A stretch of 64,000 nucleotides of DNA from Spartobacteria bacterium LR76 (GTDB lineage: Bacteria > Verrucomicrobiota > Verrucomicrobiia > Chthoniobacterales > Terrimicrobiaceae), in assembly GCA_003054655.1 (NCBI GenBank), contig QAYZ01000015.1:372001-436000 (forward strand), given 5' to 3'. The first letter of the stretch is position 1; each line of letters begins with the position of its first letter. The translations under genes were made by a program, and so were the position numbers. The notes under the pieces were generated by a model that did no database searches, was not told the origin of the DNA, and saw nothing but the letters and a program-made list of their open reading frames with translations. This document shows, one piece after another, positions 1 to 8,571 of this stretch.

Positions 1-1
1 C

Positions 2-535
2 GGCCCGCAGAGCCGCGAGGCGGGATCTTTGCTTATGCAGCGCGCTTTTGCAGAAAAGGTGCCGGTGTATTTCGATGGTAACTTCCGCAGCAAGCTCTGG
101 ACGCGCGAGGCCTTTCGCGATTGCGTCATGCCGCTGCTGCCGTGCATTCACACGCTCTTTGTGGGCGTGGAGGAGGGCCGCATTCTGACCGGAGCCAGCA
201 AAGCCGCCGACATCGCAAAGAAGTGCCTCCAGGCCGGGGTGCGGGAGATTCTCATCAAGGACGGTCCCAAAGGCGCATGGCAATATCGCAAAGGTCAGGC
301 TCCGCTACACGGCAAGGCCTTCAAGGTGACGCCGCTCGACACGGTCGGCGCGGGAGACGCCTTCAACGCGGGCTTCCTTTCCGCTCGGCGCGAGAAGCTG
401 GCGCGTCCCCTCACCCTCCGCGCCGCCAACGCGATGGGCGCGATGGCGTGCATGGGACAGGGTGACTGGGAATCGATGCCGACCCGCGAGGAGCTCGGGA
501 GCTTCCTGCGGGGCGACACCCAGGTGCGGCGCTAG
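2..535 (+). CDS. PfkB-family sugar kinase, probable 2-keto-3-deoxygluconate kinase (5' end outside window)
   Basis: This is the C-terminal part of a ribokinase/PfkB-fold kinase, which would phosphorylate a sugar or sugar acid with ATP in the cytoplasm. The frame is open from the first bases of the window, so the N-terminal sugar-binding half lies outside. The PfkB signature DTVGAGDAFNAGF is present; its GAGD loop forms the anion hole and its Asp is the catalytic base. The upstream SREAGSLLMQRAF stretch resembles KdgK-like members, so 2-keto-3-deoxygluconate is the likeliest substrate, but sugar specificity cannot be settled from this half. The stop codon overlaps that of the convergent reductase gene by three bases. 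Confidence 0.8.
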   Translation, partial: GPQSREAGSLLMQRAFAEKVPVYFDGNFRSKLWTREAFRDCVMPLLPCIHTLFVGVEEGRILTGASKAADIAKKCLQAGVREILIKDGPKGAWQYRKGQAPLHGKAFKVTPLDTVGAGDAFNAGFLSARREKLARPLTLRAANAMGAMACMGQGDWESMPTREELGSFLRGDTQVRR

Positions 536-2190
536 TCTTTCGTCACGGCGAGCAGGCGCTTCCCGGTGGTCAGGCCGCCGGAGAGATTGCGCGCCGGGAT
601 GCCGTGCTGGCGGAGCAGCCTCGTGGCGACGTAGCCGCGCTGACCCACCGCACAGTAGACGCGCAGGTCTCGCGAAGCCGGAACGCGATCCAGCGAATCG
701 CGCAGGCTTTCCAGCGGGTAATTCACTGCTCCGGGAGCGTGTCCGTTGGCAAACTCGCCCGGGCTGCGTACATCGAGCAGCACCGTGTCGGACGTGACCG
801 GTTCACTCCAGTGCGTGATCGGCATGTCTCCGCGCACCACGTCGGCGGCGATCATTCCCGCGAAATTTGCCGGGTCTTTGGCTCCGCCAAATTGCGGGGC
901 ATAGCACAGCTCGGCCTCCTCGAGGTCGTAGATCGTTCCGCCCATCTGGATCGCCATGGCGATGACATCGATGCGGCGGGCCACTCCTTTCACTCCCACG
1001 CCCTGGGCACCGAGCAACCGGCCGTCGGACGGACGAAAGAGGAGCTTCATACTGATCCCGGTCGCGCCGGGGTAGTAGCCGGCATGGTCATTGGGATGCA
1101 GGTAGATTTTTTCAAAATCCGTGTCGCCGATACGGCGAAGGGTCTTTTCGCTCGCTCCGGTACACGCCACCTCAAGGTCGAAAACCCCGCAGATCGCCGT
1201 GCCCTGCACGCCGCGAAACCGCGCGTCGCGCCCGCAGATATTATCCGCCGCGATACGTCCCTGCCGCGCCGCTGGTCCCGCGAGGGGAACGAGCGCGGCT
1301 TGGCCGGTAATGTAATCCGTCACCTCCACGGCATCGCCCACCGCCCAGATGGACGGGTCGCTGGTGCGCATATGTTCATCGACACGGATGCCTCCGCGTG
1401 AACCCAGCGCGAGACCCGCCTCGGCGGCGAGCCGAGTCTCCGGGCGCACTCCGATGGCGAGAATCACCATGCCCGCCTCGTGGTGCCTGCCGGATTGCGT
1501 ATGCACGACCAGCGCACCGGAGTCTGTCTGCCCGATGGATTTCAGCCCGTCGCCGAGGGCGAGTTGCACGCCCTTCTGCGTGAGCTGCTCCGCCACGAGC
1601 GAGGCCATCTCGGCATCAAAGGGCGGCATGACATGGTCGAGCATCTCGACGATGGTGACCTCCACTCCGCGATGGGTAAGGTTTTCCGCCATCTCCAGGC
1701 CGATGAAGCCACCGCCGATGACGACCGCCTTCTTTACCTCGCGCTCGTCGAGCCACTGGCGAATCTCCCGGCTGTCGGGAATGGTGCGCAGCGAAAACAC
1801 GCCAGGCAGATCGATCCCCTCCACCGGGGGCCGGAAAGGCGAGGCACCGGGCGAGAGCACGAGGTCGTCGTACGGTTCGACTCTCACGCGATCATTGCGG
1901 CGATCCAGCACCGAGACGGTTTTCTTTTCGCGGTCGATCGAGACCACCTCGGTTTCGGTATGAACGTCGATATTGAAGCGGTCCCGGAACAGCTTCTCGT
2001 CCGCGACCAGCAGGCTCTTTTCCTTCTCGATGACGCCGCCGATGAAGTACGGCAGCCCGCAGTTGGCGAAGGAAACAAAGGAACCCCGGTCAAAAATCAC
2101 GATCTCCGCCTGTTCATCCATGCGCCGCAACCGCGCGGCACAAGCCGCACCGCCCGCCACTCCGCCCACGATGAGAACTCGCTTGCTCAC
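532..2190 (-). CDS. CoA-disulfide reductase / NADH oxidase-like flavoprotein with C-terminal rhodanese domain
   Basis: A 552-residue class of FAD-dependent pyridine nucleotide-disulfide oxidoreductase. An N-terminal FAD-binding motif (VGGVAGG, about 8-14) is followed by SFANCGLPY with the single redox cysteine Cys44, typical of CoA-disulfide reductases and polysulfide/CoA-persulfide reductases. A second nucleotide-binding motif (VIGGGFIGLE) binds NAD(P)H. The last ~100 residues form a rhodanese domain with active-site CAVGQR (Cys513). The family reduces CoA disulfides or persulfides, and the rhodanese fusion favours persulfide/sulfane-sulfur handling. The start is a GTG that overlaps the stop of the upstream membrane rhodanese gene by four bases, so the two are translationally coupled. 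Confidence 0.9.
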   Translation of the reverse strand: MSKRVLIVGGVAGGAACAARLRRMDEQAEIVIFDRGSFVSFANCGLPYFIGGVIEKEKSLLVADEKLFRDRFNIDVHTETEVVSIDREKKTVSVLDRRNDRVRVEPYDDLVLSPGASPFRPPVEGIDLPGVFSLRTIPDSREIRQWLDEREVKKAVVIGGGFIGLEMAENLTHRGVEVTIVEMLDHVMPPFDAEMASLVAEQLTQKGVQLALGDGLKSIGQTDSGALVVHTQSGRHHEAGMVILAIGVRPETRLAAEAGLALGSRGGIRVDEHMRTSDPSIWAVGDAVEVTDYITGQAALVPLAGPAARQGRIAADNICGRDARFRGVQGTAICGVFDLEVACTGASEKTLRRIGDTDFEKIYLHPNDHAGYYPGATGISMKLLFRPSDGRLLGAQGVGVKGVARRIDVIAMAIQMGGTIYDLEEAELCYAPQFGGAKDPANFAGMIAADVVRGDMPITHWSEPVTSDTVLLDVRSPGEFANGHAPGAVNYPLESLRDSLDRVPASRDLRVYCAVGQRGYVATRLLRQHGIPARNLSGGLTTGKRLLAVTKD

Positions 2191-2762
2191 GCCCGGCCTC
2201 CCTTCACGCAGCAGGAGGGCAGCGAACGCCGGTTATTCCACGGCATGCGGGCGAGCAGCATTCCCATCCCGCAGGTATCCGTGATACCGGCGAAAACCAG
2301 TCCGGCTCCTACAAAACCCGAAAGAGCAAACCACGCCGGGTGGACGAGAAAGCCCAGCACCACGCCGGTCAGCACAAAGGAACCCGCCGCGATACGCACC
2401 TGACGCTCGAGGGAAATCACGCCTTTTCCGCGAATGAGCGGCATCCCGGCAGCATCCCACGCCTTCACGCCACCATCGAGGACAGAGAGCTTCACCGCAC
2501 CGCCCAGTTCCTTTTGCAGCCGCTCGGCCGCTCTCGTCGCCCGCTGTCCGCTGGCGCAAACGACTACACATTCAGACGCATTACCGAGGATGCTTTTCAC
2601 TTCCGCCGGATCGAGCTCCGTCAGCGGATGCAGCACCGAGCCGTCGATGTGCATTTCTTCATATTCCGCCGGGGTCCGGACATCCAGGAGCACCGCGTTT
2701 CCAATGCCCGCCGCCGGGACTTTGCGGATTGACTCTCCGCTGGTTGCAGTCGAGTTATTCAT
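2187..2762 (-). CDS. Rhodanese-domain protein with DUF2892-like membrane anchor (YgaP-like)
   Basis: A 191-residue protein. The first ~110 residues are a rhodanese domain (LLDVRTPAEYEEMHIDGS; active-site CASGQR with Cys69), and the C-terminal ~70 residues contain two hydrophobic segments followed by a cysteine-rich tail. This matches the architecture of E. coli YgaP, an inner-membrane sulfurtransferase. I chose the ATG at 2762 because the rhodanese domain starts about 10 residues later; the frame stays open further upstream but runs over the divergent regulator. It is followed by the flavoprotein gene with a GTGA overlap and faces an ArsR-type regulator, as ygaP does in E. coli. The role is probably detoxification or trafficking of sulfane sulfur (inference). 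Confidence 0.82.
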   Translation of the reverse strand: MNNSTATSGESIRKVPAAGIGNAVLLDVRTPAEYEEMHIDGSVLHPLTELDPAEVKSILGNASECVVVCASGQRATRAAERLQKELGGAVKLSVLDGGVKAWDAAGMPLIRGKGVISLERQVRIAAGSFVLTGVVLGFLVHPAWFALSGFVGAGLVFAGITDTCGMGMLLARMPWNNRRSLPSCCVKGGRA

Positions 2763-2765
2763 AAG

Positions 2766-2777
2766 GTATACGTATAC
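2766..2777. promoter_or_regulatory. Perfect 12-bp palindrome between rhodanese gene and ArsR gene
   Basis: GTATACGTATAC reads identically on both strands and lies in the ~37-bp gap between the two divergent starts. It is AT-rich and well placed to block both promoters, so it is the likely operator of the adjacent ArsR-family regulator. No binding data exist; the assignment rests on symmetry and position. Confidence 0.55.
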
Positions 2778-2799
2778 AACTATATTTCGATACAGCAAT

Positions 2800-3141
2800 A
2801 TGCAAGGGAAAAACAAACCATCCATGTCTGATGCCCAGATCAACGAGGCGGCACGGCTTTTCTCGATCCTGTCGGAACCCTCGCGGCTGAAACTGCTGCG
2901 TGCGCTGATGGATCGCCCGCTCACCGTCACTGAGTTGATCGAGGCGACGGAGATGAAGCAGGGCAATGTCTCGAAGCACCTCGGCGTGCTGCTCTCCGCG
3001 CGCTTCGTGGCGCGCGAGCGGGAGGGAAACTTCGCCCGCTACTGCATCGCGGATAAAAACGTCTACAAGCTCTGCGACGTCATGTGCTGCCGCATGGAGG
3101 AGGCGGCCCGCCGGGTGGCGGAGGAGTTCGGCGTGTCGTAG
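2800..3141 (+). CDS. ArsR-family winged-helix transcriptional regulator
   Basis: A small winged-helix repressor of about 105-113 residues, depending on whether the ATG at 2800 or 2824 is used. The helix-turn-helix region (TVTELIEATEMKQGNVSKHL) is canonical for ArsR/SmtB. Counting from the 2824 start, cysteines are at 74, 84, 88 and 89, the last two adjacent in DVMCCRM. The ELCVC-type metal motif of classical ArsR is absent, and helix 3 lacks the first cysteine of the BigR/SqrR/YgaV dithiol pair, so a different cysteine arrangement would have to sense sulfur. Its position opposite a YgaP-like operon suggests a persulfide-responsive repressor of the ygaVP kind (inference). Confidence 0.85.
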   Translation: MQGKNKPSMSDAQINEAARLFSILSEPSRLKLLRALMDRPLTVTELIEATEMKQGNVSKHLGVLLSARFVAREREGNFARYCIADKNVYKLCDVMCCRMEEAARRVAEEFGVS

Positions 3142-3159
3142 AGACTTCCGAAAAAGAAA

Positions 3160-3193
3160 AACGGCAGCCCCGCCGTGGGTCGGGACTGCCGTT
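3160..3193 (-). terminator. Rho-independent terminator of the GH18 gene
   Basis: Twelve-base arms (AACGGCAGCCCC and GGGACTGCCGTT, one G:T-type mismatch) enclose a 10-nt loop. On the minus strand the hairpin is followed by a T-rich run (the A-run at 3151-3160 on the plus strand). It begins 17 bases after the GH18 stop codon. Confidence 0.8.
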
Positions 3194-3210
3194 GGTATCT
3201 GCCTGGCCTG

Positions 3211-6200
3211 TTACTGAAGCTTGCTGAAGTAGTCGCTATAGGCGGCGGCAAACTCATTCGAGGCGGTGCCTCCGTCCGTCGTCTTGTCCCAGTTGACCGA
3301 CCACGTCATGATGCCGCGCAGTCCCGGGTATCCCGTGGTGCTGCGGAGCTTGTACGTATTGGCATATCCCGACGTGCCCGTAACCAGGTAGTCGAGCGCC
3401 TTCTTCACCGTCGCCGGGGCGATGTAGCCGCCGGCCGGAGCCGCCGAGGGCGTGGCGGGCAGGCCGATGGCGACCTTGTCCGCGCCGAGGCCGGGGAAGG
3501 CATTGGCCGCGTTGCGCGCCACCGGGAAGCCCGAGATTAGCATCTCCGTCATGGCGACCACGAAGTCCGGCGTGCTCTGGCTCAGGATGAGATCCTTGTT
3601 CGGATCATTCACCCCCGTGTAGGCGTACTGCGACCCCGTGTTGTAGTACTGCACGTGGACAAACGTGAGTTTGTCGCGCAGCGCATGCAGGATCGGGAGA
3701 TACCCGCCGAAGGCTCCCCCGTAGTTGCCGTAGCCGCCCTGGACGTACTGCGTCTCCGGTGCGGCGGTAAGGATGAAGTTACTGCCATATGCATCCGCGA
3801 TTTCCCGCAGGGCGCTGATCAGGTTCACGATCTTCGGTGTCTTCGGATTCTTGAAGTCCGTGTCGCCGCTGTCGAGGATCACGGATGTGCCTTCCAGGTC
3901 CACGTCGAGACCATTGAAGCCGTATTCATCGATGATCGCCTTCATCGAGGTGACGAACTGCTGCTTCTGGGCTGTGGTCTTGAGCTCGATGGGGGCGTTG
4001 GCTCCGCCGATCGAGATGACGACCTTGGTGCCGCGCTGCTTGAGGGCGGCGACGTCGGCCTTGAACTGCGTCTTGCTCTCCACCGCCGGGGCGAAGGCCA
4101 TGTCGGCTCCGCCTGAGGTGGCGGGCTCGGCAAAGGCGATGTTCACCTGGCTGTAACGGCTGTCTACGTTGCGCAGCGGGATGTACGGCGAGGCGGAGCT
4201 GTTCCAGTTATGCCAGTAGCCGACCACGGCGCGGGTCGCCGGGATGGTGGTCGAGCCGCCGCCGGTCGTGTCGGTGCTGCCGCCAGTGCTGCCTGTGCCT
4301 CCGGTCGTTCCGCCGGTATCCGTGGTGCCGCCCGTCGTGCCGCCGGTACTTCCGCCAGTGGTGGCCGTCGCGCCGTTGAGGGCGAAGTTCTCCGCCACCT
4401 TGTCCGCGCTCGACGAGGTCTGCACGCCGAAGGTCACCGATTTGCCGGGAGCGATGGTGCCGTTCCACGACTCATTGGTGAAGGTGTAGCGGTTGCCCAC
4501 CTTGGTGCCGCCCTTGGCACTCCAGAAGCTGGTGATCGGCACGTCGAGGTCGAAGCTCACCGTCCAGCCCGAGAGCGAGGTCGTGCCGTTGTTCGTCACG
4601 GTGACATTGGCGCTGTAGCCGCTGCCCCAGTCCGAACCCACCGCAAATGCCACGCTGCCCGTAGCGGTATTGTCCGTGCCGGTCGAGCCGCCCGTGGTTC
4701 CACCGGTGCTACCGCCGGTCGATCCTCCGGTATCCGTGCTGCCACCAGTCGATCCTCCGGTCTCCGTGCTACCGCCGGTGGAGCCGCCGGTGGAACCTCC
4801 TGTCGAGCCGCCGGTGCTTCCACCTGTGCTTCCGCTCGCCACGCCATTGATGACGAAGTTCTCCGCCGTCTTGTCGGCGCTCGAGGAGGTCTGGACGCCG
4901 AAGGTCACCGACTTCCCGGGGGCGATCACGCCATTCCACGACTCATTGGTAAACGTCGCTTTCGTACCGCTCTGCGAGCCCTTGGCGCTCCAGAAGCTGG
5001 TGATCGGCACGCCGAGGTCAAAGCTCACCGTCCAGCCGGTCACCGAGGCGGTGCCGTTGTTGGTCAGCGTGACATTGGCCGTGTAGCCGCTGCCCCAGTC
5101 ACTCACAACCGCGAAGGCCGCCGCAACCGAAGCCGAGCCGGAATCCGTGCTGCCGCCAGTCGATCCACCAGTGCTTCCTCCGGTCGAGCCGCCCGTGCTT
5201 CCGCCCGAGTCATCCGCCGGCAGCGGAATGCCGACAGGCGAGCTCACGAGAGCAACCGGGCTTTTGTAGTAGTTCTGGACCTTGCTGATCCAGTAGTAGC
5301 TCTCGCCCGAGCCGACGTTGTCGGTGCTGTCACCCACGCCGGGACCGAAGAGCGCGACGGTCACACCCGCATCGCGGGCGAGCTGGAAGTGCGAACCCCA
5401 GGTGAGATTGCTTCCGCTCGTGCTGACCAGGGACTGGCCGCCATCGGTCGTGCCGAAATACGTGGCGCGAGTTCCGGTCGTGGTGAAGGTATCACCGAAG
5501 AAGTACGTGGACGCCGAGTCCTCGTAGTTCTGCGTGGTATTCGTCAGGTCCGGGAACTTCGCGTTTGTATACGGGCTGATCGCGGTGGTCGAGTTGATGC
5601 GGCCCACCGGCACCTGCCACAGGGTCACCGGGAGCTGCGTGGTGTTATGCAGCGCATTGACAAAGATCAGGTAATTCGTCCAGTGCGTCGCATTCCAGAA
5701 CCACGTGGACTGCGCCGGATCGCTGTTCTTGTTCTCAAACCCCGCGTCGAGGCCGTACTTGTCGATGCTGATGAACTTGGCACCATGGGTCAGGATGCCC
5801 GCCGACACGTAGTAGTTTGCGATGGCCTTGGCCTCGTTGTAGATCGCATTGCGACCCTTCGCCAGGCCGAGCGTATCCGTGAGGCGCACGATGCCCTTGC
5901 CCGTGATACCCGCATTGGTGAAGCCACCCGCAGGCGAGGCCCAGAGGTTGAACTGCCAGCCGAAGATGGCATTAGGCTGGTATTTGCTAATGGTGTAGTT
6001 AATCGCCTCGACCAGTCCGCGCAGGGTGTTGGGGAACGTCGGATCGACGCCCTTCACCAGCACGCCGCTCGTATAAGCCGCGTCGGTCTGCGCGACGATG
6101 GTGTCGGGCGTACCGGTGTTGTTCTGCGCGAAGTAGCCCAGGAAATCCGGCTCGAGCACCCAGCCGATGGGTTCATCACCGCCCGCTTCCTTCGTGATCT

Positions 6201-7278
6201 CGAGGGCATGGCGAAGGTCGGCAAAGTAGCCTTCCATGTAGGTCTTGGACTCGATGTGCGCCTTGTCGGTGTAGTAGCTCTCGCCGCCGTCGGGGATGTT
6301 GTACCAGACGAAGTACGGGATCATGCCGAGCTTGACGCTCTCCTCGACGAAGCGCGTGGCGCGCTGGCCGTCGTTGAGCACGCGCCAGTTCCACCCGTCG
6401 CCAATGCTATTGGAGGCACCTCCATTCAGGTAGATGTAGCGCACGTCGACACGCTTGTTCTGCCCGGCATTGGCAAAGTCGGACCAGAAGTTCAGGTCCG
6501 CCGTGGAATCCTCACTCACCGAGCCGATGGCGAGATAGCCTGGCAGGCCGGGAGCCGAGCCGTCGGCATTGTTGATCCGTACGCCGAGGACACGGGTCTT
6601 GCCCGAGGTGGACTCGCTGATGCGCACCGAGGCACGACCAGCCTTTTTGCCGGTGATCTGGAGCGCGCCGCTCACGATGGCCGCAGCGGCGACATCCGGG
6701 TTGTTGGAGACGACCGCGTACGTACCGGTGTTTTTAAACGGGTAGGTCTGCACGCCCGGCACCTGCGAGAGCTGGAGCACCTCGCCCTGCGCATCGGCAT
6801 TGAGCACGATGTCCGGCGTGGTCGTTGTCGAGCCCGATCCGTTGCCGCTATCGGTGGTCGATCCGCTGGTGTTGCCCGTGGTGGAGCTCGCGATGGCTGC
6901 GTTGTTCAGCTTGGCATTCGTCAGCAGCGCGTCCTTCGCCGTGCCATCGACCTGGATGCCGAACGAAACCGAGCCGCCCGCCGGGATATTTCCGGTCCAA
7001 CTTTCATTGGTAAAGGTATACGTCGAACCCGATTTGCTCTTCTGGATCGCACTCCATGAACTCGTAATCGTGCGATTCAGGTCAAACACCAGCGTCCAGC
7101 CGCTAATGGCTGTCGTTCCGGAATTTGAGATGGTGACCTTTCCGGTAAAACCGGAGTCCCATTTGCTCTCGACCGAGAGAGCCACGGTGGGAGCCGCGTT
7201 GGCCGAGGCCTGAGACAGGAATGTCGTCAGCAGCCCCAGCAGGAGGGTTATAAACGGAAAAAGGGGATTCCTCTTCAT
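3211..7278 (-). CDS. Secreted multidomain GH18 chitinase-like enzyme with three CBM2 domains and an unassigned central module
   Basis: A 1355-residue exported protein. Residues 1-28 form a signal peptide (start at ATG 7278, chosen so the leader begins MKRNPLFPF). CBM2-type cellulose/chitin-binding domains lie at about 29-127, 716-813 and 873-970, separated by long GGST/TGGS linkers. Residues ~156-236 look like a small beta-sandwich, and ~244-680 form a large module (WNWRVLNDGQRATRFVEE, GWVLEPDFLGYF) that I cannot place in a family; it may be a second catalytic barrel. The C-terminal 1015-1355 is a GH18 barrel with the signature NGLDVDLEG, catalytic Glu1129, so hydrolysis of beta-1,4-GlcNAc polymers is expected. 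The gene is monocistronic, ends in a terminator, and is divergent from a LytS/LytTR pair. Confidence 0.88.
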   Translation of the reverse strand: MKRNPLFPFITLLLGLLTTFLSQASANAAPTVALSVESKWDSGFTGKVTISNSGTTAISGWTLVFDLNRTITSSWSAIQKSKSGSTYTFTNESWTGNIPAGGSVSFGIQVDGTAKDALLTNAKLNNAAIASSTTGNTSGSTTDSGNGSGSTTTTPDIVLNADAQGEVLQLSQVPGVQTYPFKNTGTYAVVSNNPDVAAAAIVSGALQITGKKAGRASVRISESTSGKTRVLGVRINNADGSAPGLPGYLAIGSVSEDSTADLNFWSDFANAGQNKRVDVRYIYLNGGASNSIGDGWNWRVLNDGQRATRFVEESVKLGMIPYFVWYNIPDGGESYYTDKAHIESKTYMEGYFADLRHALEITKEAGGDEPIGWVLEPDFLGYFAQNNTGTPDTIVAQTDAAYTSGVLVKGVDPTFPNTLRGLVEAINYTISKYQPNAIFGWQFNLWASPAGGFTNAGITGKGIVRLTDTLGLAKGRNAIYNEAKAIANYYVSAGILTHGAKFISIDKYGLDAGFENKNSDPAQSTWFWNATHWTNYLIFVNALHNTTQLPVTLWQVPVGRINSTTAISPYTNAKFPDLTNTTQNYEDSASTYFFGDTFTTTGTRATYFGTTDGGQSLVSTSGSNLTWGSHFQLARDAGVTVALFGPGVGDSTDNVGSGESYYWISKVQNYYKSPVALVSSPVGIPLPADDSGGSTGGSTGGSTGGSTGGSTDSGSASVAAAFAVVSDWGSGYTANVTLTNNGTASVTGWTVSFDLGVPITSFWSAKGSQSGTKATFTNESWNGVIAPGKSVTFGVQTSSSADKTAENFVINGVASGSTGGSTGGSTGGSTGGSTGGSTETGGSTGGSTDTGGSTGGSTGGTTGGSTGTDNTATGSVAFAVGSDWGSGYSANVTVTNNGTTSLSGWTVSFDLDVPITSFWSAKGGTKVGNRYTFTNESWNGTIAPGKSVTFGVQTSSSADKVAENFALNGATATTGGSTGGTTGGTTDTGGTTGGTGSTGGSTDTTGGGSTTIPATRAVVGYWHNWNSSASPYIPLRNVDSRYSQVNIAFAEPATSGGADMAFAPAVESKTQFKADVAALKQRGTKVVISIGGANAPIELKTTAQKQQFVTSMKAIIDEYGFNGLDVDLEGTSVILDSGDTDFKNPKTPKIVNLISALREIADAYGSNFILTAAPETQYVQGGYGNYGGAFGGYLPILHALRDKLTFVHVQYYNTGSQYAYTGVNDPNKDLILSQSTPDFVVAMTEMLISGFPVARNAANAFPGLGADKVAIGLPATPSAAPAGGYIAPATVKKALDYLVTGTSGYANTYKLRSTTGYPGLRGIMTWSVNWDKTTDGGTASNEFAAAYSDYFSKLQ

Positions 7279-7354
7279 AATTTTCTTTGCAGGAGGGTTA
7301 ACCGGGCATGTAAGGGGAGGCCACGCGAACTCGACCAAGCGTCGCGGATACTCG

Positions 7355-8494
7355 ATGAATCAGCCACAAACCGAACCGCGCTCCACCCCCCATCCGCCAC
7401 CGGCTCCGCTCGGCGACGTGGTGCTGCGCTGGCTGCGTCGCCAGATCATCCGCCGCAAGATCATCTCGCTCTCCTTCTGGCGGGTGAATCTCACGGCCTG
7501 GCTGGTCTTCGCCATGATGACCTTCCTCATTCGGTGCCTCTTTCACCTCGATGTGCCGAAAGCGTTGATTCTCACTATCTTGAACGAAAGCCTGGCGCTC
7601 GGGACCTCGCTCATCCTGCGCCGCTACTACCGTCACTTCGGCATCCCGTTTCGCTTGCGCACCGCCCTCTCGGTGGTCGCAGTCAGCCTGTTCTGGTCGG
7701 TCGTCCTCTCCCTGGCCACTTACCTCATCACCCTGGCCACCGGATGGCGGATGCAAAACATCACCGACCTGGAGTCGTCCATGCTGCGATTTACCATCAT
7801 GTGGACGGCTCTCCTGGGGTGGAGCCTCGGGTATTTCTGGTTCCAGGCGGAAAAGGCGTGGACGGCGGAGTCGCGCCATGCCGAGGAGGCGGAACATCAG
7901 GCTCACCGGATGGAACTCCAGATGCTCCGTGCCCAGCTCGACCCGCATTTTTTGTTCAACTCCCTCAACGGCATCGCCGCCGAGGTGCACGCCCATCCCG
8001 ATCAGGCCGTCGAGATGATCTGCCGCCTCTCGGACTATCTCCGCTACTCGCTCGAGCACCGCAAGCAGACCTTTACCGCGCTGGCATCCGAACTGGGAGC
8101 GATGCGCGCCTACCTGGAGATTGAAAAGGCCCGCTTCGGCGACCGCCTGAGGTTCTCTGTCGATGCCTCGTCCGACGCCCTCACCCACCGCGTCCCCACC
8201 TTCATCCTCCAACCGCTCGTCGAGAATGCCCTGAAGTGGGGGTTTCATCAGTCCGCCAAGACCATGACCGTCGACATCCACGCCTTTCAGACGGGCGGCG
8301 TCCTTGAGATCGAGGTGATGAATGGCGGCCACCTCGAGTCCACCCCTCGCGACAAGGCGGGCGGCCTCGGCCTCGACACCCTCAGCCGGCGACTCGATCT
8401 CTACTACCCGGGCCGCCACCACTTCACCCTTGAGCAACGCGGCGACAGCGTTTGCGCAACCATTCAACTCTGGGGAGCGGCCGAGGCGGTTTAG
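7355..8494 (+). CDS. LytS/YehU-type membrane sensor histidine kinase
   Basis: A 379-residue kinase. Four or so hydrophobic segments span residues ~45-165, then a short linker leads to the His_kinase domain (PF06580 type) with the phosphoacceptor motif LDPHFLFNSLN (His198) and a C-terminal GHKL ATPase containing the N-box LQPLVENALKWG and the GGLGLDTL loop. It has no recognisable extracellular sensor domain, so the stimulus probably acts in or near the membrane. It is followed 77 bases later by its LytTR response regulator. It is transcribed away from the large GH18 gene, with only 76 bases between the two starts. Confidence 0.9.
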   Translation: MNQPQTEPRSTPHPPPAPLGDVVLRWLRRQIIRRKIISLSFWRVNLTAWLVFAMMTFLIRCLFHLDVPKALILTILNESLALGTSLILRRYYRHFGIPFRLRTALSVVAVSLFWSVVLSLATYLITLATGWRMQNITDLESSMLRFTIMWTALLGWSLGYFWFQAEKAWTAESRHAEEAEHQAHRMELQMLRAQLDPHFLFNSLNGIAAEVHAHPDQAVEMICRLSDYLRYSLEHRKQTFTALASELGAMRAYLEIEKARFGDRLRFSVDASSDALTHRVPTFILQPLVENALKWGFHQSAKTMTVDIHAFQTGGVLEIEVMNGGHLESTPRDKAGGLGLDTLSRRLDLYYPGRHHFTLEQRGDSVCATIQLWGAAEAV

Positions 8495-8571
8495 TCCCGC
8501 GCAAAAAACTTCCCACCCCGCGCATTCGCTGGCAGAGTCGCGGGGTCAGTTCCCCAGGGTTCTACGCTGCC

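Noticed and set aside
4690-5210. Short tandem repeats resembling a CRISPR array
   Set aside because: They encode GGST linkers in the GH18 protein; units are 12-15 bp and there are no spacers.
4210-7059. 949-codon open frame on the plus strand antisense to the GH18 gene
   Set aside because: Composition is Arg/Ala/Gly/Val-rich with no domain; it is a codon-bias shadow of a GC-rich repetitive gene.
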